DNA of 64,000 bases. Origin: Toxorhynchites rutilus septentrionalis. Its lineage: Eukaryota > Arthropoda > Insecta > Diptera > Culicidae. This document shows positions 25,579-35,622 of this stretch, piece after piece; within the stretch, counting starts at the first letter, position 1; every line of letters starts with the position of its first letter. A program made the translations under genes and the position numbers. The notes beneath the pieces are model-generated. The model searched no databases. It had not been told where the DNA came from and saw nothing but the letters and a program-made list of their open reading frames with translations. Where the stretch lies: the NCBI RefSeq assembly GCF_029784135.1, contig NC_073746.1, forward strand, positions 103,184,515-103,248,514, given 5' to 3'.

Positions 25579-28350
25579 GTGCTACCCCTTAAAGAGCAAT
25601 ACGGAAAGGAACAAAGCATGTTTATTGTGTCTACACTAATTTATTTGTTTCATTCGGGTAAATGTGCTTCTGGTAAACTTACACACCGGCAGCACCAATC
25701 GAAAAGCCCTACGAATTATCCGGCAACGAACCTCCACCTCACGCTCAGAACGGAGGAAATAGTAACCGGTCTATTTCAGTTATCTCCGGTCATACCTTAC
25801 CCAACAACGGCAATCGAAACAGTGACAATTTTTTTCGGCACAGTACTGGGACTTTGAGCGTTGCCAAAGTTAGGCAGACTACTGACGATATGATAGACTT
25901 CTACGTGACTCCATCCACCCCAGACCAGAAAGAAAGTGACATCAAACAACACATTCATGACATCACAAACGTGGACTCAACGCTGGTTAAAGTGGTCAAG
26001 CTGGTTCCTCGTGGAAAATGTTTCGATGATCTATCGTTTGTATCATTCAAAGTGACCGTTAATAAAACTATATCCCCCAAATATAGGTTTTGTGTGTGTA
26101 ATTATCAATCTTGTAATAATTTCCTTATCCTTATCCATTTCCTGAGAAAATATGTCACCCTTCTAATCTCGAGTCCACCGCAAGTAATCGATTTCTCACA
26201 TTACTAACCATAGATTTAAGAAAATTGTTTATATATATAGTTTTTAAAAATATATTTAAGAATTCGGCTCCTTTAAACTTTTGTAATTGGACCTGTAAAA
26301 ATAAACGAATTAATAAAAAAAAGCTATATCCAACGTGGTCGGCGATGGTTGGTACTGGCCAGAAGGAGTTACCATTCGTGTTTTCGATCACGACCAAAAA
26401 AACGGTCCTACTTCATCTCGTCAAAACTCAACATTGAACTTGCAAAGAACGATCAATCAGCACGTAAACCTATCAATGTGGTCAACCCGGGACGCGCACA
26501 AACAGGCTCTATGGACAGCCCTTATCCTCTCAGCACAGTCGAGCCATATTTCGTCGGTTCCTGCCGCAGTCGTCCCGCCCCTGTGTTCGAACATGGTGAT
26601 GGGATTGTCCAGCTTGTCTCATCAGGCAAGTACGTCAATTCACCGATCAGTATAACCCCTGATTCGTTGTTTGGTTTCAGTACTATTCCGTTTAATCGTC
26701 AACCCTCGAGCTACACTACGAAACGTGTTTCAACTCCAGGACGCAACAAACCTAGCAACATGGTAACCCCTAATCCCGGTCTTCCGGCTCTTCCGGTCAT
26801 CGTTCAGCAGTCGTCCTGATCATACATTCGAAAACTCAACTACCGGTCCTAGCGTTATGTCCAACTGCCACGCCGACGGGTTCGATTGTCCACGCACCAT
26901 GAAAACAATCAGCGTCAGCAACGGAACGGCAGTTCTTTATTCCTCCGGGCTCAGATGTTGGCCTTTATTCAGCTCACGCCGTGACTGCTCAATATTTATT
27001 GGATCGTTCATCACCCAACGACGTTATTGTGCTTATTGGGGATTATAATCTTCCTCATCTACAATAATGTGTCTAGGAGGACCTCAACGGATACTTACGC
27101 TCAAACGCGTCCAGTGAACAAGAGACAAATCTAGCTGATATAATTTCGTCGTATGGCTTGGTTCAAGTGAATTCGCATGTCAATTCGAACAACAGGCTTC
27201 TGGATTTAGCTTTCACGAGTTCTCCGGATATCACTGGTATTTCAGCCACCACTACCACTGCTGCCCATTGACGCACATCACCCTCCGTTCAACCTGCTCG
27301 TGGATTTACAAAATACGGTCACTTGCCACCAAATTTTTTCTGCTTCGAATGGGAACGACATGGACTTCAGGCGATGCAATTTTGATTCGCTGAACGCCGC
27401 GTTTTCGTCCATCGGCAGCATTTTTTTAACAAGCAATCTGTTGACACAAATATTCTTCTGTTCTACGACAGATTTAACAAAATTATTCGCTCAAATGTTA
27501 CAACGAATTACAAACTTCCAGTTATCAACAATATACATACAGACAACAATGTATATACAGACTGGAATCTAACTTGAAACAAAACCCATCGATGTTCTGG
27601 AGGTACGTTAAAAGACAAAGAGCTACCAACCTCGTGCCAATCAATGTTGTTTACAATGATTCCACAGCCAGTACAGCTGACTTCTTCCAAAGTGTGTTTT
27701 GTTCTACTTCACCTGTACCGCGGCCGGGATGTTTCAATAACGTTCCACCTTCCGATCTTCAGCTTTTCCAACGAAGAAGTACTCGGTGCACTGGTGAAAC
27801 TGGATGCTTCGAATGGAGCCGAGGTGGATGCTCTGCCGCCTTTGTTAGTTAAAAACTGCGCGGCATCGTTGGCGGTACCTTTGACGATGCTATTTAACAG
27901 CTCAATTGTACAGAGATGCCTCCCGAGTTTTGAGAAAACCGCTTCTATGATTTCAGTTCACAAATCTGGCAGTTTGTACATTGTCGTCAACTATCGTGGG
28001 ATTTCGATCCTCAGTTGCTTGGGAAAGGCTTTCGAATCTCTGATGCATAACGTCATGGTAAACGCAACACTGCCGTTTATCTCAGATCATCGACACGAAT
28101 TCATACCAAAATCAAGTAGACTCTATTTATATCGACTTTTCGAAAGCCTTCGACACGGTACCGCACGCTTGCGCAGTGCATAAATTGCAACACATAGCCT
28201 CACAACACAGCTCAACTCATCACGATCCAGCACATTCAACATTCCGTCTGGCGCACCGCAAGGGAGTGTGCTGGGCCCTTTGATATTTGTCCACTTCATC
28301 AACGACGTCTGCCTTCGTATAAAGGGCGAACACGAAATTATTGCGACACA
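25579..28350 (+). pseudogene. Non-LTR retrotransposon (CR1/Jockey-like LINE) relic
   Basis: Plus-strand order is ORF1, endonuclease, reverse transcriptase. The ORF1 C-terminal part is at 25854-26100 (KVVKLVPRGK, then SFVSFKVTV) and resumes at 26335-26410 (WPEGVTIRVFDHD) after a 200-bp AT-rich interruption. Endonuclease signs are a GDYNLP motif near 27040 and a DAHHPPF segment near 27280. RT signs are SMISVHKSG and NYRGISIL at about 27945-28010, DFSKAFDTVPH near 28135-28165, and SGAPQGSVLGPL then FINDV at about 28235-28310. Frames shift repeatedly and the catalytic YxDD box is gone, so it is inactive. The 3' part is cut off where the ITmD37E fragment begins. Clade assignment (CR1 versus Jockey) is uncertain. 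Confidence 0.75.
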
Positions 28351-28472
28351 TTCAACAGAGCATAACTTTTTTACCATTGGGTAAAAATCAACCAGATTTT
28401 GCACACTTTCTCATTGATGTGTATTGTCTACATGCTGTCAAACTCGAAGTCGTGTTTTTCGATTCATCGAAA

Positions 28473-28860
28473 ATGGAGGTGAACCAACGCGAGTCGAGAG
28501 AACAAATTCTTTCCAAAAACCTGGAATTTCCTGACCTGTCGCAGTTGGGAAAAATGTTGAACATTTACCATTCAACCGTCCCCAGAGTGTTGAAGCGGTT
28601 CCAGAAGCGGTTGACGTTGGACCACGGCAAAGGAGCTGAAAGAAAACCGGGACCGGAGAACAAAAAGACGGAGGGAAAGGTGAAGCGGATGATTAAAGCA
28701 AATCCCAATGTCTCAAGCCGGTATTTGGCTAAAAAGATCGGCATGTCGCAGAGCTACGTCCAGAATGCAAAGAAGAGAGCTGGACTACATACATACAAGG
28801 TACAGAACTTCCCAAACCGCGATGAGCGGCAACAATCGACGGCTAAAACGGCAGGTGAAA
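28473..28860 (+). pseudogene. ITmD37E-like transposase, N-terminal fragment
   Basis: From the ATG at 28473 an open stretch of about 130 residues carries two helix-turn-helix-like regions: one with QLGKMLNIYHSTVPRVLKRF and one with SSRYLAKKIGMSQSYVQ, separated by a basic RKPGPENKK linker. This layout fits the paired DNA-binding domain of the mosquito DD37E mariner/Tc1 group. After about 28850 the similarity stops and no catalytic D, D or E motif follows, so it is truncated. The upstream residues of the same frame derive from the adjoining LINE relic. The role in a full element would be binding the terminal repeats. Confidence 0.68.
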
Positions 28861-29448
28861 AAATGTACTATTGGAATAAAAATTATGAAGGAAAATTCAC
28901 TTTTCCGTATCGAGTGTGTATTCTTAATAGAGGAACACGTTTTTCTCGCAAATTGCAACAAGTAAATTTAACGGTAAATTTAAGTATTAAACAAAAACTG
29001 TATCGAATAATAATTTTGTATCATAATGTTGAGTTTTTATTAAAATAGCAGAAAATGTATAGACAAATGGTTGAGTAAGAGTAAAGACTATGTGTTTTAA
29101 GCATTAAAAGACATGAAGTAATTAATTTCATAAAAAAATTAACATTTATTACAGATAATTTTCATCCAAATAAAGTGAAATGTGCAAAAATCAGGAAAAT
29201 CATGATTATTTAAGAAAAATCAGGAAAAAATGAATGTTTGTCAGGATATCAGGGAACGTGCCAAAAAGTCTGGGGAATCCTGAAAAATCATTAGGGTTGG
29301 TATCTCTGCTCACAAACATTGTTCATTTAAGTCTCATTATATGATAATGGTTCAAATGAATTTATTTTCGTTGCTGGTCACTGAGAATAGAACCCTCGAA
29401 CTTATCAACTATTGTTGTATGCGTTTAACATTGATCATTATTGATTAA
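28861..29448. other. AT-rich stretch with AAATCAGGA repeats
   Basis: 29160-29290 has several AATCAGGAAA words, resembling 8455-8540; it may be the end of a transposon family. No gene seen. Confidence 0.4.
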
Positions 29449-29681
29449 CACATTGCGGACCGCTCACGAGATTTCTCGTGTTTCGCGTTCCGTCTGTTAC
29501 GGATGGATTTCGAAATAACCCGTGTTTTCTACACTTGAGAGTTAAATCCTTGGTTTGCCAAGAATCTAACAAGGCCTATCGATGACTCGCCGTTGTCTCA
29601 TCCACATCGAAGGAAACGATCTCATTCGTGGAATCTGAACAAATGAAGCGTTGAATCCAAAAACGTGCGGTCCTTAATGTG
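29449..29681. mobile_element. piggyBac-like MITE (233 bp)
   Basis: Terminal inverted repeats CACATTGCGGACCGC and GCGGTCCTTAATGTG match with two mismatches. TTAA (29445-29448) on the left and TCAA (29682-29685) on the right fit the TTAA target of piggyBac elements, one copy mutated. A subterminal CACGAGATTTCTCGTG palindrome is present. No coding capacity. Confidence 0.75.
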
Positions 29682-32256
29682 TCAACAAATAGGTTCTACA
29701 CGAGATACAAGGCATCTTTTGTTGAAGCACTCCGTCTATTCCATTTTACGAATGAGTTGAAAAAAATAAATCCAACATTGTTAAAAAGCAAGATACCATG
29801 AGAAACTACTTCATAAATCTTAACAAAAACCTAGGATCACGATCAATCGGAACGCAGAAACAGCACTATGCGTTGTATATGCATTTTTCATCGAAAAGAT
29901 AAACAATGCATACCAGTGAATGTGAGGACTCTCTAGATGCGCAACAGCCGGAAAATTGTATCAATCACCAAATTAGTGCCGTTGTAAGCCACCCAAACCC
30001 GAACCCCTACATTGCGATCCAGTAACTCAACCCCCACAACCGACAGGTTCGCACTGTTTGAAATTTAATCGCCGCCATATGCTGCGCCTCGGTTTCATAA
30101 TAAATGCGTTACGCTACCGACACGTATTTGCTTTTACAACGGTGGGTACGATACACATAACAAACCGGGGAGCAATGTTTCGCTTGAGCGGATTTCCAAT
30201 TGACCCGAACGGGGCCGATGCTTTCCACAACAGGACAAAAATTTGCATATTTTTCCATTTGCCCAAGTGTGGACAATCAGTCAAGCGTCCTTCCAGCCGA
30301 TGGCTAGGCATCCAATCGCCATATCGACTACAGCGAATCGCTGGATGGTCCATACGAAAACAGGGGCGAACCAGTGCTAGCATACTGGAAGCCTCTTGGC
30401 TTAAGGAGAGTGGCAAAAGGCGTTTGTGCGAAAAACGGGACTCAAATTGAATGAGGCACAATCGCAACACTGCGGGAAGAGAGATGCTGCGGCTGGTTGG
30501 GAGATAAATTGAACGAAAAAAGAGCGGGAGGAAATGAAGGATTAATGGCACAGAGCCATAGGAAGACACAAAAAAAAACAATGAAAAGACGGAAGAGAAA
30601 TAGGCCCTCGGGCCAAATAATGGCCCAAAAAAGTGCTTCATTCTACCGATTCATGACCTGGAATTAAAGTACTTCACTTGGGCAGCTTGTGAAAAGATGG
30701 AACATGTAGTTTTTCGTTCGTAACTTTTGAAATGGTGTTGAACATCTCGGTGAAGTAATTTGCGAAAGAATCTCTCGCTGAATCTGTACATATTTAAAAT
30801 GTGCATAAAATAAATCTTATAATTGTATATCTCAAACAACAAATCGATCACCTCGGAAAACTGTAGACGAATGCGCCTTCAATCGATTGTGTTGTACGAA
30901 AGACCAGAAGGAATATTCCACTTTATTCTGCGTCTCGATTGGCGTGAGATATAATGTGACTTGAGCCATCTCACGTCATTCGTCGCGCGGAATAGAGGAG
31001 ATTATTTGACAACATTTGCATTGTGTTCTTGTTCATATTAAATGCGTATGTTAGGATCTGAAACGGTTTTTGAGCATATCCCTAATAATAACCCTGTTAT
31101 AACAGTAGATAAAATATTGCTATAGGCAGTCCCAGAAAGTTACAACACACTTACAACTTGCTGTCTTTTGAAAAATTATCGCTTTTGTACATTTAGTTGG
31201 CTACATCCTATTATTTACATTACAACGGGCAAGATGGATGCAAAAATTTAAATAATCACATGTTTATCGCAAAATTGATGGTTTTACTGATTAGAGGCGA
31301 ATGAACTGCAAAGTTTAAAACCTCTGTTTCTGTTTCTTTTCATTCTGTTTTCCGTTACTAAGATGTCATTAGGAATATTGGTCGAAGGGAAAATGTTGGT
31401 GTTCAAGTGATAGATGGTGCAATAAAAAATACGATTTCTTTTCAAGGCCTACCTCTGAGTGAACTCAGAAAGGACTAGGGAACCCAAAGTTGGTTTACAA
31501 AATCGAGCGATACAAAATTACTCGATTAAAATTGCAGATATTCGATTATTTGAATTAATCGAACGATTAACCGACGTCTCTAGTCATCGAAGCAACATCG
31601 TTCTCGGAGAGTAAATCGAACGGGAGAGGATTGTCGTTCTCAAGGCAGATAAAGAAGTAGTATGGGGTAGAGTTTCTTTCCACAAGGGCCCTTCTCAGGG
31701 CTAGAGTCAAAAACCAAAATTGAATGGCATAAAACCACAATTGCGGGTGAGCTAGCAAACTCAGCACAACGAGCCAATAACATTCATGCCTAATGCTGAT
31801 TTCACACACATATAAACACAGCTCGGTACAAAAAAAGGAAGCTCTGCAAAGATAGTGCGTATGGGTAATTTTTGGGCTAGTGTGGATATGGAAAAGTATC
31901 CAAAATTTTGGAATATAGATATACTCTGCATTTATTTAGATACAATTTATTATTCTTGGAAGTATACTTTAAAATTCTAGCAGGGAAACCACACTGTTGC
32001 ATGTTGCATATCTGAGTGGGAAGAAGAATGTCTGATGCGAGTTGATAGTGCAGTTCAATCGTAAAGTGAGGACGGAACCAAATAAACGAAGAGTACTGAT
32101 AGCTTTCAACGATTCTGAGTCGCATGCATAAGCTAAAAAGTTATTTTTGACTAAATAGCTAAAAAGTTATTTCAAAAATTTCGATGCATTCTAAAATAAT
32201 ATCCGAAGTGATAAACAAGTGGATTGAATATTGTTATTTCATGCGTCATTTGATTA
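29682..32256. other. Intergenic DNA without a recognised gene
   Basis: 30060-30640 is relatively GC-rich with opposing open frames of 130 and 175 codons that match nothing I recognise and overlap each other. 31567-31809 has an 80-codon minus-strand frame, also unassigned. No repeat boundary was resolved. Confidence 0.35.
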
Positions 32257-32684
32257 CAGGTAAACTTCGATATAATGACATTTAACTTTCAAAATTGTAC
32301 GTTGTATCGAATTGTACGTTATATCGAAGCATAATATAGTACTCACAAACGTAGTCTATAATACATTATTGTGTTGCTGTTTTAGTCAATGAATAACTTC
32401 AATCAGAAGACGAAGCCAGCTTTTCTCATGATGTTTCCCTTCGTACTGTTGATTAATGCATGATTCATTTAGAATCCGGAATCACAAAACCAGCTGTATT
32501 TCGGGATTGATTGAAGGTACAAAACTTGTTTTAGCATCACAATACAAATAATTCATTGTTCTATCAGAAAAAAAAATATTGAATTTTTTTTTTCTTTTAC
32601 TCTTTGGAAATGTGTACGTTATATCGAGTGACGTTATATCGAGGGTACGTTATAACGAGGGTACGTTATATCGAAGTTTCCCTG
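32257..32684. mobile_element. pogo/Tigger-like MITE (428 bp) with iterated TACGTTATATCGA
   Basis: Ends CAGGTAAACTTCGATATAA and its inverse TTATATCGAAGTTTCCCTG are near-perfect inverted repeats flanked by TA on both sides. Inside each end the word GTACGTTATATCGA is iterated (two near the left end, four near the right). TA targets and CAG termini fit pogo/Tigger elements. No transposase frame. Confidence 0.75.
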
Positions 32685-33483
32685 TATAGTTTATTGATTC
32701 AGCTGTGATTTTACGATTACAAAAAAAGTTTTTGCTAGATTGTGCAGTTCTACTGCCGTTCCATTTTAACCTTTAGAAAAGCAGATATGCATTTGTCGTT
32801 GGTTTTCTCGAATGTTCTCGAAAAGCGAATTTGAAGGAGTAATATTTTGAGCACAATACCAGTTATCATAGTGGAATTATTACATAAATGATTAAATAGA
32901 TTTTCATACGCATTAGAACAAATGAGATGGAAAAGAATGAATTTCTGTTTTAAGCAACTTTAACCCACCATTTCATTACAGTTGCCATTACCGAGCTTTT
33001 CCTGCAGCCAACGATTTCACATTTTTTCAAACTCTAAGATATATTGGTAGGAAGAGGTGCTATCAATCAAAGAATAGAAAACAACCGCAACTACTAATAA
33101 AGCCTATTCGCATTTTTTTCTTTTCAAAAAAGGATTTAGGATTATGATCCGAATAAAACGATTTCAATGTTGCAGGCTCCGGAAGTGAAGCAGTTTACCT
33201 TGCATCGAAAGTAAGATGCGCTGCCTGAGTCAAGAATTGTCTAGTGTAACTGTGCCTCACGAGCACTCCGAGAGAAATCTGGATATTCAATACAGAATGG
33301 TCGCTAGAAATTTGTTATTAAAACAAGTTTTCAATGCGAAAAAAAACAAAACAAAGGACATCTTTTTTTTTCTTCAATTGTTTCTTGTTTTTTATCATTA
33401 TAAAACACAAAAAAATAAGACTAATTTAAAATCGAATATAGACACAATGCAATTATTTCTTTTTTTCCGATTAAAATATATGG
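32685..33483. other. Part of the modular repeat seen in duplication A
   Basis: 32975-33060 matches 3855-3945 (GCTTTTCCTGCAGCCA then TCAAACTCTAAGATAT). The rest is unassigned. Confidence 0.45.
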
Positions 33484-33603
33484 AAGAATGTCCACGTGGA
33501 CAACAGGGGAAGGGTATAGTCAATGTCCACGCTTGTCCACGGAGGGGGAGGGGGAAATGTAAAATCGTGCTTTTTCTGTCCACGTGGTATGTGGACAGCC
33601 CCT
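33484..33603. repeat. CACGTG-rich palindromic module, copy 3
   Basis: Contains ATGTCCACGTGGACA, a TGTCCACGCTTGTCC segment, a G-rich tract, and GTCCACGTGGTATGTGGACAG. Clearly homologous to 4565-4690 but diverged, so conservation is visible between non-identical copies. Confidence 0.75.
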
Positions 33604-33615
33604 TAGGCATCTGAA

Positions 33616-34057
33616 GGTTTAAGCGTGCCAGAAATGATTCTATGGTGACTAGATACTCCTCCCCCCTCTCTTAGCGAGGAGGGGGGGGGGGGGCGCTGAC
33701 ATACAAATGGAACAAACATTTCTGCATTACTCGAGAATTAATCAAGCAAACGAAACCAAATTTGGCATATGAAGGTTTTAGGGTGCAATAAATGTTTTTA
33801 CGGTGGTTAGATACTCCTCCCCCCTCTCTCAGGGGGGGGGGTCTGCCATACAAATGAAACATAAATTTCTACATTACTCGAGAATTAATCAAGCAAATGC
33901 AACCAAATTGGGGGAGGGTTTAAGGTTCAATAAATGATTCTATGGAGGTTGGACACTCCACCACCCCCCCTCCCCCTCTCTAAAGGGGGCATTTCTAAGG
34001 CGGTTCGAGACTCCTCGCCCCTCTCTTTAGAAACCTGTCATGGGCTGTCATACCAAT
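33616..34057. repeat. Minisatellite block (about 150-bp unit), left part
   Basis: Units share ACTCCTCCCCCCTCTCT, a G-run, then ACATTACTCGAGAATTAATC and a TTTGGCATATGAAGG segment. The array is interrupted at 34057 by the BEL element and resumes at 41251. Confidence 0.75.
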
Positions 34058-35107
34058 TGTCGCCGCACGGATCATGCCTTTAGAGCGTGATTCATGGCGA
34101 GAACGATAGAGCGGATGCTTAGATCGCGCTCTATCCTAAATACACAGAATAGCTTGCGCAGTGGCTTTATCGTAACTAATGAGGTTTTTCCGAAGTGCGA
34201 TTATTGCTAGCTGAAAACCTAAATATCATAAAACTCCTCCGGCCAGCGATAACCCGCCGGGAAGGAGAACAAAACAAAAATAAGCAAAACGACGTAATGT
34301 GTTTACGATCAGAGCCTATCTCCGATCGTAAATACCGAAGGACGGGAGAAATCCCAAAAAAGAGAGCACTATGGGTGCTATAAACGGAGCCTATCTCCGA
34401 GCTAGGACAATAAGTAATAAAACGGAGAGGAAAAGATAACACGCCTGCGAGCGTGTTAATAATCATCCCTCGTTCGCCCGTCTGGCTTAGAATAAATAAT
34501 TGTAATTTTCTCTCTCTTATGCTACGCCCTTCTGGGGTAGATAAGAAGGCAATGTCTGTATATAAGAGAAAACTTGAACAGAATAAACGCACTCTCAACT
34601 GGACACTCTCAACCATACCACGGACGTAGGAGCGTCGTGGCGAAGTACCGAACCCCTCTTTTTTGTCATAAACGTATCACAACCCTGGACATCGCCCGAG
34701 CATCCTGGACACCATCGGGAGCACCCTGGACATCATCGCCGGCAGATCCCAGCGCAACAAGCGCTGGTAAGTATTGAACACCCCTCCTCCAAAGATCCGA
34801 AATTCCAACCACCCTTCCTCTCCCTTTTCCTTCCCTTGGCTCCGCCCGGCCAAACTCCCAAGTGACGCGGTACTACCGGATCGCACCAGTAGGCGCATAC
34901 TCGTTATGCGCTCTACGTGATCTGGCCTACCACATAGCGTCCAGTAAAGGGCTTTCCCTTCGTGTCATCAGCACGATCTCGAACTGCAGCCACATTTGGT
35001 GGCTCCAGAGAGGATCTTTCCTCCAGCGTAATCAGCACGATACCCTGCAGCCACATTTGGTGGCTCCAGAGAGGACTAGTTCCAACTAGCCTAGCTGTGG
35101 AGCGACA
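34058..35107 (+). repeat. 5' LTR of the BEL element
   Basis: Begins TGTCGCCG and ends GGAGCGACA. TATATAAG at 34559-34566 and AATAAA at 34582-34587 suggest the promoter and poly(A) signal, so U3 is about 500 bp. Near its end two copies of TTTGGTGGCTCCAGAGAGGA occur, a motif that appears again just outside the LTR. Confidence 0.93.
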
Positions 35108-35127
35108 TTTGGTGGCTCCAGAGAGGA
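35108..35127 (+). promoter_or_regulatory. Candidate primer binding site
   Basis: Immediately after the 5' LTR the sequence TTTGGTGGCTCCAGAGAGGA begins, with TGG as expected for pairing to a tRNA CCA end. The cognate tRNA could not be assigned. The same motif occurs twice inside the LTR. Confidence 0.5.
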
Positions 35128-35622
35128 GTCTTTTCCTAAAGACACTGTACGAACTCACAACACGCTCGGTTGAGTTGAGAATCCTGTTAAATTGATTTGC
35201 GCCCGTCGTTGAACGGAGAGGTTCGGTCTTGTAAAGACGAACAAGGTGAGGTTGTCTGTGGACATCACCATTTAGCCAAGAGGCAAATTGCGCATTTCAA
35301 GAAACAGAAATTAGGTCCTGAAAGACGGACAAATTAGGCCGTAGAAATCGGCATCTTGTTGAAACAAGTCCAGCTTTATAAACAGACCGATCGCCAGTCA
35401 GGCATAGTTGGACGAAGGCAACCAGGCGCCTCGTCAACATCAACTGTAATCCGGTCACGAGGGCCGGAAGACGAATATTGTGCAACGTTTGAAATCAGCG
35501 TAGGCAACTAGGCGCCACGCTTGGTTAAGACAAGGCGAAGGCAACCAGGCGCCTCGCCACTTGCGCATTATAACACAGTTTAAACATCGAGTGACGGCAA
35601 CCAGGCTCCTCACTCAGGAATA

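Noticed and set aside
30058..30641. Overlapping frames of 130 (+) and 175 (-) codons
   Set aside because: They oppose each other in a GC-rich patch and match no known motif; too weak to call a gene.
31567..31809. GGGCCCTTCTCAGGGC near 31686-31701 as a second histone stem-loop
   Set aside because: The loop and stem do not fit the GGYYYTTTTCARRRCC pattern and the flanks lack the A-rich and purine-rich elements.
34176..34616. 146-codon minus-strand frame in each LTR
   Set aside because: Occurs identically in both LTRs, overlaps promoter and poly(A) signals, and has no protein motif.
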